Shown: positions 8,207-17,370 of the stretch, piece after piece | Position numbering within the stretch: position 1 is the first letter of the stretch | Layout of the letters: each line of letters starts with the position of its first letter | DNA from: Fen-1258 sp964441505 | GTDB lineage: Bacteria > Bacteroidota > Ignavibacteria > Ignavibacteriales > Melioribacteraceae | Direction of reading: 5' to 3' | DNA length: 64,000 bases | NCBI GenBank assembly: GCA_964441505.1 | Contig: CAYTUV010000003.1 | Coordinates: 114,871 to 178,870, forward strand | Notes under the pieces: generated by a model | Told to the model about the DNA's origin: nothing | Databases searched by the model: none | The model's input: the letters and a program-made list of their open reading frames with translations, nothing else | Translations under genes and position numbers: made by a program

Positions 8207-8950
8207 ATGAAGCGTCTGGAAAACAAAATTGCAATAATAACAGGCGGTGCTCAGGGTATTGGTAAAGCCACTGTACAAAAATTTCTTGTTGAAGGTGCAA
8301 CAGTTCTGGTATGGGACGTTGATGATGCCAAGGGAAATAAATTTGTGGATGATCTATCGGCTCAGGGTTTCAAAGCAAAATTCATGAAAGTAAATGTTGC
8401 CAAATTTGATGAAGTAGAGAAAGCTATTAATGGCATTATAAACGAATATGGCAAGGTTGATATCCTTGTAAATAACGCTGGTATTCTGCGGGATGGGACG
8501 CTGGTAAAAATGACGCCGGATCAATGGCAGCAGGTAATTGATGTTAATCTTACAGGTGTTTTCAACTGCACAAAAGCTGTTGCACCTTATATGATTGCTA
8601 AGCAATATGGCAAAATTATCAACGCAACTTCAGTTGTAGGACTTTACGGAAATTTTGGACAAACCAACTATGTAGCCACCAAAGCGGGTGTTATTGGAAT
8701 GACAAAAGTGTGGGCACGTGAACTTGGAAGGAAAGGAATTAATGTAAACGCAATTGCACCTGGATTCATTGCGACCGAAATGGTTGAAACGATGCCTGAA
8801 AAAGTAATTACATCGATGAAAGAGAAGACACCCCTAGGCCGGCTCGGTAAACCGGAAGATATTGCGAACGCATATTGTTTCTTAGCAAGCGAAGAAGCTT
8901 CATTTATAAATGGAACTGTCCTTAGTGTTGATGGCGGAGTGATTACGTAA
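8207..8950 (+). CDS. SDR-family 3-oxoacyl reductase (FabG/PhaB-like)
   Basis: 247 residues, a classical short-chain dehydrogenase. The cofactor motif is TGGAQGIG (12-19), NNAG is at about 89-92, and the catalytic residues are S142, Y155 and K159 in the YVATK segment. The C-terminal SVDGGVIT is typical of FabG/PhaB. It would reduce a 3-ketoacyl-CoA or -ACP to the 3-hydroxy form, or the reverse. CGGAG lies upstream of the ATG. Its place between thiolase and a KASIII-like gene favours acetoacetyl-CoA or short 3-ketoacyl substrates over housekeeping fatty-acid synthesis (inference). Confidence 0.88.
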   Translation: MKRLENKIAIITGGAQGIGKATVQKFLVEGATVLVWDVDDAKGNKFVDDLSAQGFKAKFMKVNVAKFDEVEKAINGIINEYGKVDILVNNAGILRDGTLVKMTPDQWQQVIDVNLTGVFNCTKAVAPYMIAKQYGKIINATSVVGLYGNFGQTNYVATKAGVIGMTKVWARELGRKGINVNAIAPGFIATEMVETMPEKVITSMKEKTPLGRLGKPEDIANAYCFLASEEASFINGTVLSVDGGVIT

Positions 8951-9028
8951 AAATGCAGAATAAGATGAAGAGCAAGAATAAGAGTATGATTAAGAATATT
9001 CCAGAGATTAAAAGGCCAAAAACTGAAA

Positions 9029-10018
9029 ATGAGAAACGCATATATCAAATCAACCGGATCTTTCGCTCCGGAACGTGTTGTACCCAATAAATATTTTAAT
9101 GAATTGCTTGGTGAAGATGTAGATACATGGTTGGTAGATAATCTAAATATTCGCGAACGCCGCTGGTGTAGTGAAAATGAGTCAACAAGTTTTTTATGTA
9201 TTGAGGCGGCTAACCGTGCATTGGCAAACGCCAATATGAAGGCAGAAGAGATTGATCTGATAATTATTTCAACAGATACACCGGAATACATTTCACCATC
9301 AACAGCATCAGTTGTTCAATATAAACTTGGCGCGAAGAACGCCGGGACGTTTGATATCAACACAGCATGTGCCGGCTTTGTAACAGCTCTTGATACAGCA
9401 TCAAAATATATTCGTTCAGATGAACGCTACAATAACATTCTTGTCATAGGTGCTTATGCGATGAGCAAGTATCTCGACATGACAGAAAAAAAAACAGTAA
9501 CACTCTTTGCAGATGGAGCAGGTGCAGTAATTTTGTCTGTAACAGAAAATGCAGATAGGGGATTCTTGGTTAGTGAGCTTTATACTGAAGGACAATATCA
9601 TGATTGGATGGGAATCTATGCCGGCGGCACTCATCAGCCAATAACACAAGATGTTATTTCGAACAAAGATCATCTTTTAAAATTTGTAAGAAAATTTCCA
9701 AAAGAGATAAATCCTCTAACTTGGACGCGCATGATAACTGATTTAACGCAGCGCATCAAAGTAACGCCGCAGCAAATCAACACATATTTCTTCACGCAGC
9801 TTAACATTAACAGCATCAACGAAACATTAGATAATTTGAAAGTCCCTCATGGTAAAGCGCATACAATAATGGAATATTTTGGATATACCGGATCGGCATG
9901 TATACCTATGGCACTTGATGATGCAAATAAAAAAGGAAAATTGAAAGAAGGTGATCTCATTGTGTTTATGGGATCCGGCGGTGGACTCGCATTTGCATGC
10001 GCAATTTTTAAATGGTAA
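9029..10018 (+). CDS. KASIII-like (FabH-type) protein lacking catalytic His and Asn
   Basis: 329 residues with the thiolase-fold KASIII layout. The nucleophile is C114 in INTACAGF, and the C-terminal GSGGGLAFACAIFKW matches FabH ends. In FabH the triad is completed by His in PHQAN and Asn in GNTSAA. Here the aligned segments read FFTQLN (Thr256 at the His position) and FGYTGSA (Tyr286 at the Asn position). Classical decarboxylative condensation is therefore doubtful; acyl transfer, a different condensation or a scaffold role are options. The gene sits 16 nt before the symporter and within the thiolase/SDR/acyl-CoA-ligase run. Confidence 0.82.
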   Translation: MRNAYIKSTGSFAPERVVPNKYFNELLGEDVDTWLVDNLNIRERRWCSENESTSFLCIEAANRALANANMKAEEIDLIIISTDTPEYISPSTASVVQYKLGAKNAGTFDINTACAGFVTALDTASKYIRSDERYNNILVIGAYAMSKYLDMTEKKTVTLFADGAGAVILSVTENADRGFLVSELYTEGQYHDWMGIYAGGTHQPITQDVISNKDHLLKFVRKFPKEINPLTWTRMITDLTQRIKVTPQQINTYFFTQLNINSINETLDNLKVPHGKAHTIMEYFGYTGSACIPMALDDANKKGKLKEGDLIVFMGSGGGLAFACAIFKW

Positions 10019-10034
10019 TTAATTTGAGATTGTT

Positions 10035-11555
10035 ATGAACAACTTGGCATCATATGAATTAGTAATAGCGGGATGGATTTTAGTTGCTCTCTATTCGGCG
10101 GTGATTTTATTTTTTGTGGTACGCGGTGCGCGGAAAACAAAAAGTATGAATGACTATGCGGTGGGAAGTTTTGCTTTCTCACCAATAGCGGTCGGACTTG
10201 CACTTGCCGCTGCAATGACAAGCGCTGCAACTTTCGTAATCAATCCGGGATTTATAGCATTTTATGGTTTTAGTGCGGTGATCTCATTCGGATTTGTTTT
10301 GCCGGTTGCGTCATTAGTCTCGTTGATCTTCTTAACAAAAGGATTCCGCAAACACGGAATGAATGTTAAAGCTCTCTCAATGGCTCAATGGATGGGGACC
10401 CGCTACAACAGTAAAGGTTATGCTCTCTTCTTCGCGTTTCTTTCACTATTGCTTATCACTTTTATTGTTCTGATTAACGTTGGACTCACAAAAGTTCTCG
10501 CAAAAACTCTCAACGTTTCAGAGATAAATATTTTGATTGGTATTGTTGTTTTCATTTTTGGGTATATGATGTTCGGGGGTGCTAACTCGATGGTGTATAC
10601 AAATACAGTTCAAGCACTCATTATGTTAGTTGTCGCATTCATAATGCTCGGTTCCGGCGCTGATAATTTGAGCGGCGGTTTTGGAGGATTGATTGATAAG
10701 TTAAGTGCTATTGATCCTAAACTGGTTCGAACAACAAATGAAAGCAGTTTTTTATTCCGGGATTATTTTGAAATCATCATCACGCAGATCATCATCGGTG
10801 TGGCAATTGTTTGCCAGCCGCACATCATTACAAAATCACTTCTATTAAAAACTGATAAAGATGTTAACCGCTATCTCGTCACAGGTGTTATTGTTCAGTT
10901 TATTTTCTTCCTGGTTGTAATTACCGGATTGTGGGCGCGAATTACCTTCCCAGATTTAACTGCTAATGGAATTCCATTGAAACTTGACGGAGTCATATCA
11001 GCATATGTTGTTAAAAAGTTTTCGTGGTTTGTTGGATTGATAGTTGTGATGGGATTAATCTCCGCAGGTATATCAACCCTCGAAGGATTGATTCAGTCTG
11101 TTTCTACAACTGTTACAACCGACATTATTAAGCCGCTTTTCGGAAAGTATATTAGTAGTGATAAACAGAATGAGGGAAAAGTTTATATAACAATCAACAG
11201 GATAGTGATTGTTGTGATTGGTTTTGTGTCAATTCTTCTTTCATACGACCAGCTGACAAATCCAAAACTCAGTGTTGGAATATTTGCTCAGAATGGTGTG
11301 TATGCGTATTTCTCCGCTGCTTTCGTCCCAATACTATTTGGAATGTTTATTAAAAACATTAAGAAGATCGCAGTCATATTGGCATCGGCATCGGCTGTTG
11401 TCGTTCATTTCACATTTTATTATGGAAAGATCGGAGTACCATTTACAGTTGCTACGGGAGAAAATCCTGGAGTTGCCGCAGCAATGGCAATAATCGCATC
11501 TATAATAGTCGGTTCAATTACTTATTTGATAACGAGAGAAAAGAATGCCGCTTAA
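10035..11555 (+). CDS. Sodium:solute symporter family transporter
   Basis: 506 residues with about 13 hydrophobic segments and the SSS fold. The N-terminal MNDYAVGSFAFSP and AAAMTSAATFV segments resemble the first helices of ActP/pantothenate/proline symporters. It sits in the inner membrane and is expected to take up a small solute with Na+; the surrounding CoA-ligase, thiolase and SDR genes point to a mono- or short-chain carboxylate (inference). Its 3' end overlaps the acyl-CoA synthetase start by 11 nt, so import and activation are probably co-expressed. Confidence 0.88.
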   Translation: MNNLASYELVIAGWILVALYSAVILFFVVRGARKTKSMNDYAVGSFAFSPIAVGLALAAAMTSAATFVINPGFIAFYGFSAVISFGFVLPVASLVSLIFLTKGFRKHGMNVKALSMAQWMGTRYNSKGYALFFAFLSLLLITFIVLINVGLTKVLAKTLNVSEINILIGIVVFIFGYMMFGGANSMVYTNTVQALIMLVVAFIMLGSGADNLSGGFGGLIDKLSAIDPKLVRTTNESSFLFRDYFEIIITQIIIGVAIVCQPHIITKSLLLKTDKDVNRYLVTGVIVQFIFFLVVITGLWARITFPDLTANGIPLKLDGVISAYVVKKFSWFVGLIVVMGLISAGISTLEGLIQSVSTTVTTDIIKPLFGKYISSDKQNEGKVYITINRIVIVVIGFVSILLSYDQLTNPKLSVGIFAQNGVYAYFSAAFVPILFGMFIKNIKKIAVILASASAVVVHFTFYYGKIGVPFTVATGENPGVAAAMAIIASIIVGSITYLITREKNAA

Positions 11556-13050
11556 TTTTCAAACTGATTGGGTTGCGAAATGGGCTAAGTACACTCCTGA
11601 TAGAATGTTCCTTCGTGAACATGATACCGGGATGGAATGGACTTATTCCGATTTTAATCAGCGGGCTAACTCGCTTGCAAATTTTTTTATTGATGACCTT
11701 AAGATCAAAAAAGGGAATCGTATTGCCGTCTATTCAAAGAACCGTGCTGAATATGTTTTAGTGCTCATCGCTTGCATCAAAACCGGCGCTATTCTTGTCC
11801 CGCTGAATTTTAGATTAACTCCACGTGAACTTGATGTGCTGATTCACGATGCCGAGCCGCAGCTTTTTATTTACGAGAGTGAATATCAAAAAGAAGTTGA
11901 GAAGTTAGAAACATTATCAAAAATTCCAATCAAAAAAACTATTCAAGAGATAACTCCCTTTTTGATTAAACCGATAACCGACAACCAACAACCAATCACC
12001 CAAATTGATCAAGAAGATCCTGTAATGATTTTATATACTGCCGGCACAACGGGTTTATCAAAAGGAGCGATAATAAATCACAGAATGCTCTTTTGGAATT
12101 CCATCAATACGGCTTTGCGCTTGGATATAACAACAGGAGATCATACTCAAAGTTACGCGCCATTTTTTCATACGGGTGGATGGAATGTTTTATTCACACC
12201 ATTCATTCATCACGGAGCCTCTCATACACTTCTCACAAAATTTGATGCTGATCTTATCCTTCAGTTGATGGAGAAAGAGCGTGCTACAATTTTATTCGGC
12301 GTTCCAACAATGTTACAAATGATGGCTGATTCCCCGCTCTTCAAAAAAGTTGATCTCTCGTCAGTTCGTTATGCAATTGTCGGTGGCGCACCAATGCCAA
12401 TTCCGTTGATTAATATTTGGCATGAGAAGGGAGTTTATATTCGTCAAGGTTACGGTTTAACTGAAGTTGGTCCAAACGTTTTTTCACTTCATCAAGACGA
12501 TGCCATCTGCAAAAAGGGATCTATAGGATTTCCGAATTTTTATTTCGATGTGAAAATTGTTGACGATAATGGAAGTGAATTGGGGGCAAATGAAGTTGGT
12601 GAACTCTGGTTGAAATCACCCGTTGTGACACCGGGTTATTGGCGCAAGCCGGAAGAGACTGCAAAAGCAATTACGGATGGTTGGTTTCATACAGGCGATA
12701 TAGTTACCAAAGATGATGAAGGATATTTCTTTGTGGTTGACCGGAAGAAAAATATGTTCATCAGCGGCGGGGAAAATGTTTATCCCGCTGAGATAGAAAG
12801 ATTTTTATTAACTCATCCGGCAATTAAGGAAGCCGCTGTTATCGGAGTAATTGATGAAAAGTGGGGAGAGGTTGGTAAAGCATTCATTGTTGCGAATGAG
12901 GGAGAAAAAATTTCTTCTGCAGAAGCAGCAGAATACTGTAAAGGAAAATTAGCCAAATATAAAACACCAAAGTATTTCGAAGTAGTGAAAGATATCCCGA
13001 AGAACGAAGCCGGGAAAATTGATCGGAAAAAATTACTCGCAATACAATAA
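11545..13050 (+). CDS. AMP-dependent acyl-CoA synthetase
   Basis: 501 residues of the ANL superfamily. Motifs in order are YTAGTTGLSKGA (P-loop), RQGYGLTEVGP (A5), DGWFHTGDIV and VDRKKNMFISGGENVYP (A7/A8 hinge), and PKNEAGKIDRKKL with the catalytic Lys near the end. It activates a carboxylic acid to its adenylate and then the CoA thioester in the cytoplasm. Length and motifs suit medium- or short-chain fatty-acyl or aryl-acid substrates; specificity cannot be read. The start ATG lies inside the symporter gene with GAGAGAAAAG upstream, indicating coupling. Confidence 0.92.
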   Translation: MPLNFQTDWVAKWAKYTPDRMFLREHDTGMEWTYSDFNQRANSLANFFIDDLKIKKGNRIAVYSKNRAEYVLVLIACIKTGAILVPLNFRLTPRELDVLIHDAEPQLFIYESEYQKEVEKLETLSKIPIKKTIQEITPFLIKPITDNQQPITQIDQEDPVMILYTAGTTGLSKGAIINHRMLFWNSINTALRLDITTGDHTQSYAPFFHTGGWNVLFTPFIHHGASHTLLTKFDADLILQLMEKERATILFGVPTMLQMMADSPLFKKVDLSSVRYAIVGGAPMPIPLINIWHEKGVYIRQGYGLTEVGPNVFSLHQDDAICKKGSIGFPNFYFDVKIVDDNGSELGANEVGELWLKSPVVTPGYWRKPEETAKAITDGWFHTGDIVTKDDEGYFFVVDRKKNMFISGGENVYPAEIERFLLTHPAIKEAAVIGVIDEKWGEVGKAFIVANEGEKISSAEAAEYCKGKLAKYKTPKYFEVVKDIPKNEAGKIDRKKLLAIQ

Positions 13051-13081
13051 AATAAAATCACAAATCACAAACGGAGGTAGC

Positions 13082-13615
13082 ATGAAGAAGTTATTATTAC
13101 TCTTAGTTATAGCAGGATCAATGGTTTTAACATCTTGCAAAAGCGATGATTCAACAACAGAACCGGTTGTTGTTGACCCAATCGTTGGCTCTTGGATTTC
13201 AGAAGGGGCTAATGTTGCTCCAGGCTTAACAGGTGCACCTTTCAACGTTTCAAAAATTGTAGCTACTTTTAATGCGAACAAATCTTATACAGTAGTTCAA
13301 ACGGATAAAAGTAATGTTACTACAACTTTTACCGGAACATACACCAATACTGCCAGCACATCAACTGATGCTCTTACAACCACTGGAACACAAGGTGCAA
13401 CTATTTATAATATAGTTGCTAATCAGAGTTCACCTTCGGCAGTAACTGCCACTGGTATTTATGCAATTACCGGAACAAAAATGACTTATGAAGTTATTCA
13501 AACAACCCCGGCATTATCAGGCGTTTCTGCACCAACTGCAGCAGGTGGATTTGGAAGTACAACAATTGCCGGAACAAAATATGCTATTTACATTCAGAAA
13601 TATGTAAAACAATAG
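13082..13615 (+). CDS. Lipoprotein with lipocalin-like repeats
   Basis: 177 residues from ATG 13082, which has a strong GGAGG 5 nt upstream; an in-frame extension to 13019 has no such site. The signal peptide MKKLLLLLVIAGSMVLTSC has lipobox LTSC with C19 as lipidation site. The mature part begins with an acidic/Thr linker, then VGSWISEG and ATFNANKSYTV, the type of motif seen in small lipocalin-like domains, and is Thr-rich. It lies 31 nt after the acyl-CoA synthetase gene, so it may be the last gene of that operon. Ligand unknown. Confidence 0.8.
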   Translation: MKKLLLLLVIAGSMVLTSCKSDDSTTEPVVVDPIVGSWISEGANVAPGLTGAPFNVSKIVATFNANKSYTVVQTDKSNVTTTFTGTYTNTASTSTDALTTTGTQGATIYNIVANQSSPSAVTATGIYAITGTKMTYEVIQTTPALSGVSAPTAAGGFGSTTIAGTKYAIYIQKYVKQ

Positions 13616-13672
13616 TTATTCAAATTTATTTGGCGACTGTTAAATATTCTTGTAATGTCAGAAAATTGAGCG

Positions 13673-13726
13673 AGTGAGAAAACTTGAAAAAGACTGATTT
13701 AAGATTTCTCACTTTGTTCGAAATGG
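13673..13726. repeat. Intergenic palindromic repeat, family A (copy 1)
   Basis: The arms AGTGAGAAA (13673-13681) and TTTCTCACT (13705-13713) are perfectly paired and followed by TTGTTCGAAATGGCA. On the minus strand this reads ATTTCGAACAAAGTGAGAAATCTT in two adjoining parts, the same words as the larger palindrome near 32.3 kb. It fills the 164-nt gap before the outer-membrane barrel gene. Confidence 0.7.
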
Positions 13727-13779
13727 CAATTAAGCTTAAGTATTACAATGTACTAGTCCAATTACAATTGGAGTAAGAG

Positions 13780-15342
13780 ATGAAAAAAATATTTATAAGA
13801 TTCATTCTAGTGTGGTTTGGTCTGGTATCATTCACTCTGGCGCAAGGCACTCAAGAAGAACTTAAAAGAATTCCGGATCAAAAAACCCCCGAGTTTAAGT
13901 TTATCGGTTATTGGTTTATAAGAGCAACGGCATCAGACATCGCTCCGACCAACGAACTTCTCAGGGGACAAATCATTGGAAGACTGTTCGGACCGAATAC
14001 AACAAACACGAGTGAAAAAACTTCGTCGTACTTTGAACAACGATTTGTGCCAATGTTCATCTATACTCCATCTATATTAGATGGAGTTGCGACGTTCAGA
14101 AGTCTATTCAAGATTGATATGACCTGGGGTGATGCAGCATACGGAGTTGGCGGGAATACAGGGGGAGGAATTAATGCCGGGCAGGTAAACTTGCAGACAT
14201 TGCTTGCGAATGTTGACTTAAGACCAAAAGATGTTGACTGGAATGTTGTCGTGGGACTTCAAAGAATTTTCGATAACGTTCGGGACCCAAATCAAACAGC
14301 AGTCAGCACTGCTCAAACCAGCAGCTATAAATTGAGTTATTGGGGAACGCAGGGTGTTGGTTTAAGTATGTTTGCCAATTTAAGCCCAACCACGCAATCA
14401 CGTTTTGGTTACTACCAACTTTATGAAAATGTAATTCAGGAAAATGATGATGTTGTTCTTTGGATGTTCGATCTTGAATCACGAGTTGATCCATTACTGG
14501 AACTAGGCGCAGACGTTTGGTATTTGAGAGATAGAGGAAAAAATGCAGGCGGCATTTCTGTTTTAGGTCAAGGGTTGAACAGCGGACTTGCAGAATACAA
14601 CGGTGCAGTAAGAGTTAATTTTCCAACACAGCGTTATGAAGCCGATATTTTCTGGCTAGGAACTCATACGGCTTATAATAGAGATTTTCTTGCGGGAAGA
14701 TGGTGGGCAGATGCATACGTAATGTCGAACTTTGGAAAAATTGATACAGTTTCTGCAAAAGATAAATCAAATAGTTATGCGAATATTTTTGGTATTGCCG
14801 CCAACGCATCGCTCTCTTACAAATATGGAATGACTGCAAACGATAAAATAACTCTCGAAGGAATGTTCACATCCGGTGATAGAAACGGCGGCGCAGACGG
14901 AACATTGAGTAGTGTTATAACCGGAAACATTTGGGGTTCACCAACCGGAATTTACAGTTCGCATAAAGCTTTACTTCTTTTTCCCGATCCGCAAGTTGTT
15001 AACAGATATTATTCAGCCGTTCACGATATTTCAAATATGGGTCTTGGTGTTACTGCGGGTTTTCTATCTGTCACCAAAGATTTTATTCCAAATAAGTTTA
15101 GCGGCAAAATCGGCTTGGCCAGTGCAATATCAAATGTTACTCCTAGTGGCGGCTCGTCATATATCGGAAGCGAGATCAACGTCGAGTTCAAATACAACAT
15201 AAAAGTTTTTCTGACTGTTGGAGTAAGTGCCGGTTATCTAATGTTGGGAGATTTCTACAACGCTCCGTCAACAACATATAATAAAATGCATCCGAAAGAT
15301 CCGTGGGTGATATTTACTTCATTTAGCTGGTTAATGTTTTAG
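13780..15342 (+). CDS. Outer-membrane beta-barrel (porin-like) protein
   Basis: 520 residues. A signal peptide ends near TLAQG. The mature chain begins with a short acidic stretch, then EFKFIGYWFIRATAS and many alternating amphipathic strands, with a C-terminal FTSFSWLMF whose final Phe is the usual BAM recognition signal. The middle part has aromatic girdles typical of porins of the alginate-export/carbohydrate type, but no specific family could be assigned. It ends 9 nt before a lipoprotein hydrolase gene, so the pair may release and admit small products at the outer membrane (inference). Confidence 0.75.
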   Translation: MKKIFIRFILVWFGLVSFTLAQGTQEELKRIPDQKTPEFKFIGYWFIRATASDIAPTNELLRGQIIGRLFGPNTTNTSEKTSSYFEQRFVPMFIYTPSILDGVATFRSLFKIDMTWGDAAYGVGGNTGGGINAGQVNLQTLLANVDLRPKDVDWNVVVGLQRIFDNVRDPNQTAVSTAQTSSYKLSYWGTQGVGLSMFANLSPTTQSRFGYYQLYENVIQENDDVVLWMFDLESRVDPLLELGADVWYLRDRGKNAGGISVLGQGLNSGLAEYNGAVRVNFPTQRYEADIFWLGTHTAYNRDFLAGRWWADAYVMSNFGKIDTVSAKDKSNSYANIFGIAANASLSYKYGMTANDKITLEGMFTSGDRNGGADGTLSSVITGNIWGSPTGIYSSHKALLLFPDPQVVNRYYSAVHDISNMGLGVTAGFLSVTKDFIPNKFSGKIGLASAISNVTPSGGSSYIGSEINVEFKYNIKVFLTVGVSAGYLMLGDFYNAPSTTYNKMHPKDPWVIFTSFSWLMF

Positions 15343-15351
15343 GAGGATGCC

Positions 15352-16293
15352 ATGAAAAAATTATTTGTATCTGTTTTGTTGCCGTTATTCTTTCTTGGAG
15401 GATGTTCCGGATTCCTTTACACAAATCTTTCTCCGGTTGAATTTCAGGATATCGATTACGGCTACCAGACTAAAACTGCTTTAACCAATCCTTCTATTTC
15501 ATATATCGATGTTGGAAAAGGAGATAAGACAATTCTGCTTGTTCACGGACTTGCAAGTAATGCGGGATTCTGGAGATATGCTATTCCACTCCTCTCAAAA
15601 AACTATCGTGTGATTGCCATTGATCTGGCTGGTTATGGAAAATCTCAAAAGGGCGCTTATCCATATGGTATGACTTTCTATGCCGATCAGATAAAACGAT
15701 TGGCTGATGAATTGAAATTGAACAAATTTATTCTTGTCGGACACTCGATGGGAGGACAAATTGGGATTACGTTTTCGCTGAAATATCCGGATCGATTGGA
15801 GAAACTCGTTCTTGCTTCTCCAGCCGGAGTGGAAGAATTTGAACAGGGCGAAGGAGATTGGCTCAGAAGTGTGATGACCAAATCCGGTGTAAAGAAAACA
15901 ACTGAAGATGGTATTAGAAAAAATTTGGCTATGAATTTTTATTCCTGGAATGACAAATGGGAATGGATGGTTGAAGAGAGAGTCAGAATGATCAAAGCAA
16001 AAGATTTTGATGAGTTTGCATATACGGTTGTTAGATGTGTAAACGGAATGCTCGATGAGCCAACTTTCGACAAGATAAAAAACATCTCCATACCTACATT
16101 AATTGTGCATGGAAAATATGACGGCCTGATTCCTAATCCATATCTTAATCCCGGCCATACATCTGATGTATTTCAATGGGGCGTAGCCCAGATTCCAAAT
16201 TGCAAACTTTACGAAATAGACAATTGCGGTCATATGCTTCAGATTGAAAAACCGGAAGAATTTTCAAAAGCTGTTTTGGATTTTATTAAGTAA
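15352..16293 (+). CDS. Alpha/beta-hydrolase lipoprotein (esterase/lipase-like)
   Basis: 313 residues with GGAGG upstream of the ATG. Signal peptide with lipobox LGGC, C18. Alpha/beta-hydrolase fold: oxyanion HGLASNAGFW, nucleophile elbow GHSMGG with S132, acid D257 (GKYDGLIP) and H294 (NCGHMLQ). It is anchored in the envelope and likely hydrolyses ester bonds of lipids or small esters. It directly follows the outer-membrane barrel gene, and a second hydrolase without a lipobox follows at 16421, with the same core motifs, so the two are paralogs. Confidence 0.88.
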   Translation: MKKLFVSVLLPLFFLGGCSGFLYTNLSPVEFQDIDYGYQTKTALTNPSISYIDVGKGDKTILLVHGLASNAGFWRYAIPLLSKNYRVIAIDLAGYGKSQKGAYPYGMTFYADQIKRLADELKLNKFILVGHSMGGQIGITFSLKYPDRLEKLVLASPAGVEEFEQGEGDWLRSVMTKSGVKKTTEDGIRKNLAMNFYSWNDKWEWMVEERVRMIKAKDFDEFAYTVVRCVNGMLDEPTFDKIKNISIPTLIVHGKYDGLIPNPYLNPGHTSDVFQWGVAQIPNCKLYEIDNCGHMLQIEKPEEFSKAVLDFIK

Positions 16294-16306
16294 CAAATAT
16301 TTTGAT

Positions 16307-16396
16307 AATAGCACGCAGATTTGGCGTATCATCACGGATTCTATCTGTGTAAATCCGTTTAATCTGCGTCATCTGCGTGCTATTCCTTTTAGGAAT
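16307..16396. repeat. Intergenic nested palindrome, family E
   Basis: Outer arms AATAGCACGCAGAT (16307-16320) and ATCTGCGTGCTATT (16371-16384) are perfectly complementary over 14 bp. Inner arms CGGATT (16335) and AATCCG (16352) also pair. A small ATTCCT/AGGAAT hairpin (16382-16396) followed by TATTTTT could act as a weak terminator. It separates the two hydrolase genes. Confidence 0.8.
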
Positions 16397-16420
16397 TATT
16401 TTTGAGCAGGCAAATTTATA

Positions 16421-17299
16421 ATGCAATTTCCAAAACTCAAATATGATTTTGAATATACGATCGTGCAGATTGATGATACAAATTCAATTGCATATACCGA
16501 TGTTGGGAATAATGAAAACAAAGAAGTTCTCCTTTTCATTCACGGTCTCTCCAGTTACATCCCAGCGTGGTCAAAATTAATTCCTCTTCTAAAGGATCGG
16601 TTCAGATGCATCGCAATTGATCTGCCTGGTTATGGAAAATCATCTGCAGGTGTTCATTCAGGCAGTATAACTTTTTATACTGATATGCTTTCAAAATTTG
16701 TTCAAAAATTGGAATTGCATAATGTATGCTTAGTCGGTCATTCGATGGGAGGACACATTTCAATTGCTACAGCATTATTGTATCCTCAACTGATAGACAG
16801 ATTAATTCTTCTCGCACCCGCGGGATTCGAAACTTTTACAGAAGATGAAACGGCATGGATAAAGAAAAATAATTCGCCAGAACTGTATGCTTTGCTGAGT
16901 GATAAACAGATAAGGTACAACTATGAGATAAATTTTTTTGTAATGCCTGATGATGTTGAACCAATAATAAAGGACAGAATAGAAATGAAGAGATGGAAGA
17001 ATTATAAAGACTACTGTAAAATTGTGTCGAACTCTCTTTGCGGATTGCTCGATTATCCTGTGTTCAACAAACTCCATTTAATTTCTCAACCAACTTTAGT
17101 TCTCTTCGGTAAGAACGATAGATTGATTCCTCATTCCATTCTCCACAAAGATATTTCAGCTGAAAAAATCGCTGTTAATGGATCAAATCAAATTCCTAAT
17201 TCAATACTTTCAACGATTAATGAATGCGGTCATTTCCTTCAATTTGAAAAGCCGGATATTGTTGCCGAAAAAATCATTGACTTCTTAACAGCTCAATAA
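16421..17299 (+). CDS. Alpha/beta hydrolase, cytoplasmic paralog
   Basis: 292 residues with no signal peptide. Motifs: HGLSSYIPAW, DLPGYGKSS, nucleophile GHSMGG with S108, acid D233 (GKNDRLIP) and H271 (ECGHFLQF). It shares the HSMGG, DLxGYGKS and GHxLQxEKP blocks with the lipoprotein hydrolase upstream, so a duplication with loss or gain of the lipobox is likely. Substrate unknown; an ester or lactone is expected. The ribosome site is weak (AGCAGG). Separated from the previous gene by a 127-nt gap filled by a palindrome. Confidence 0.85.
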   Translation: MQFPKLKYDFEYTIVQIDDTNSIAYTDVGNNENKEVLLFIHGLSSYIPAWSKLIPLLKDRFRCIAIDLPGYGKSSAGVHSGSITFYTDMLSKFVQKLELHNVCLVGHSMGGHISIATALLYPQLIDRLILLAPAGFETFTEDETAWIKKNNSPELYALLSDKQIRYNYEINFFVMPDDVEPIIKDRIEMKRWKNYKDYCKIVSNSLCGLLDYPVFNKLHLISQPTLVLFGKNDRLIPHSILHKDISAEKIAVNGSNQIPNSILSTINECGHFLQFEKPDIVAEKIIDFLTAQ

Positions 17300-17370
17300 A
17301 TTTCTTTTTCGTTATTTAGTAATTCAGCATAATCCGGCAAAAAATGATAAATTGACACTCAATTTTTACG

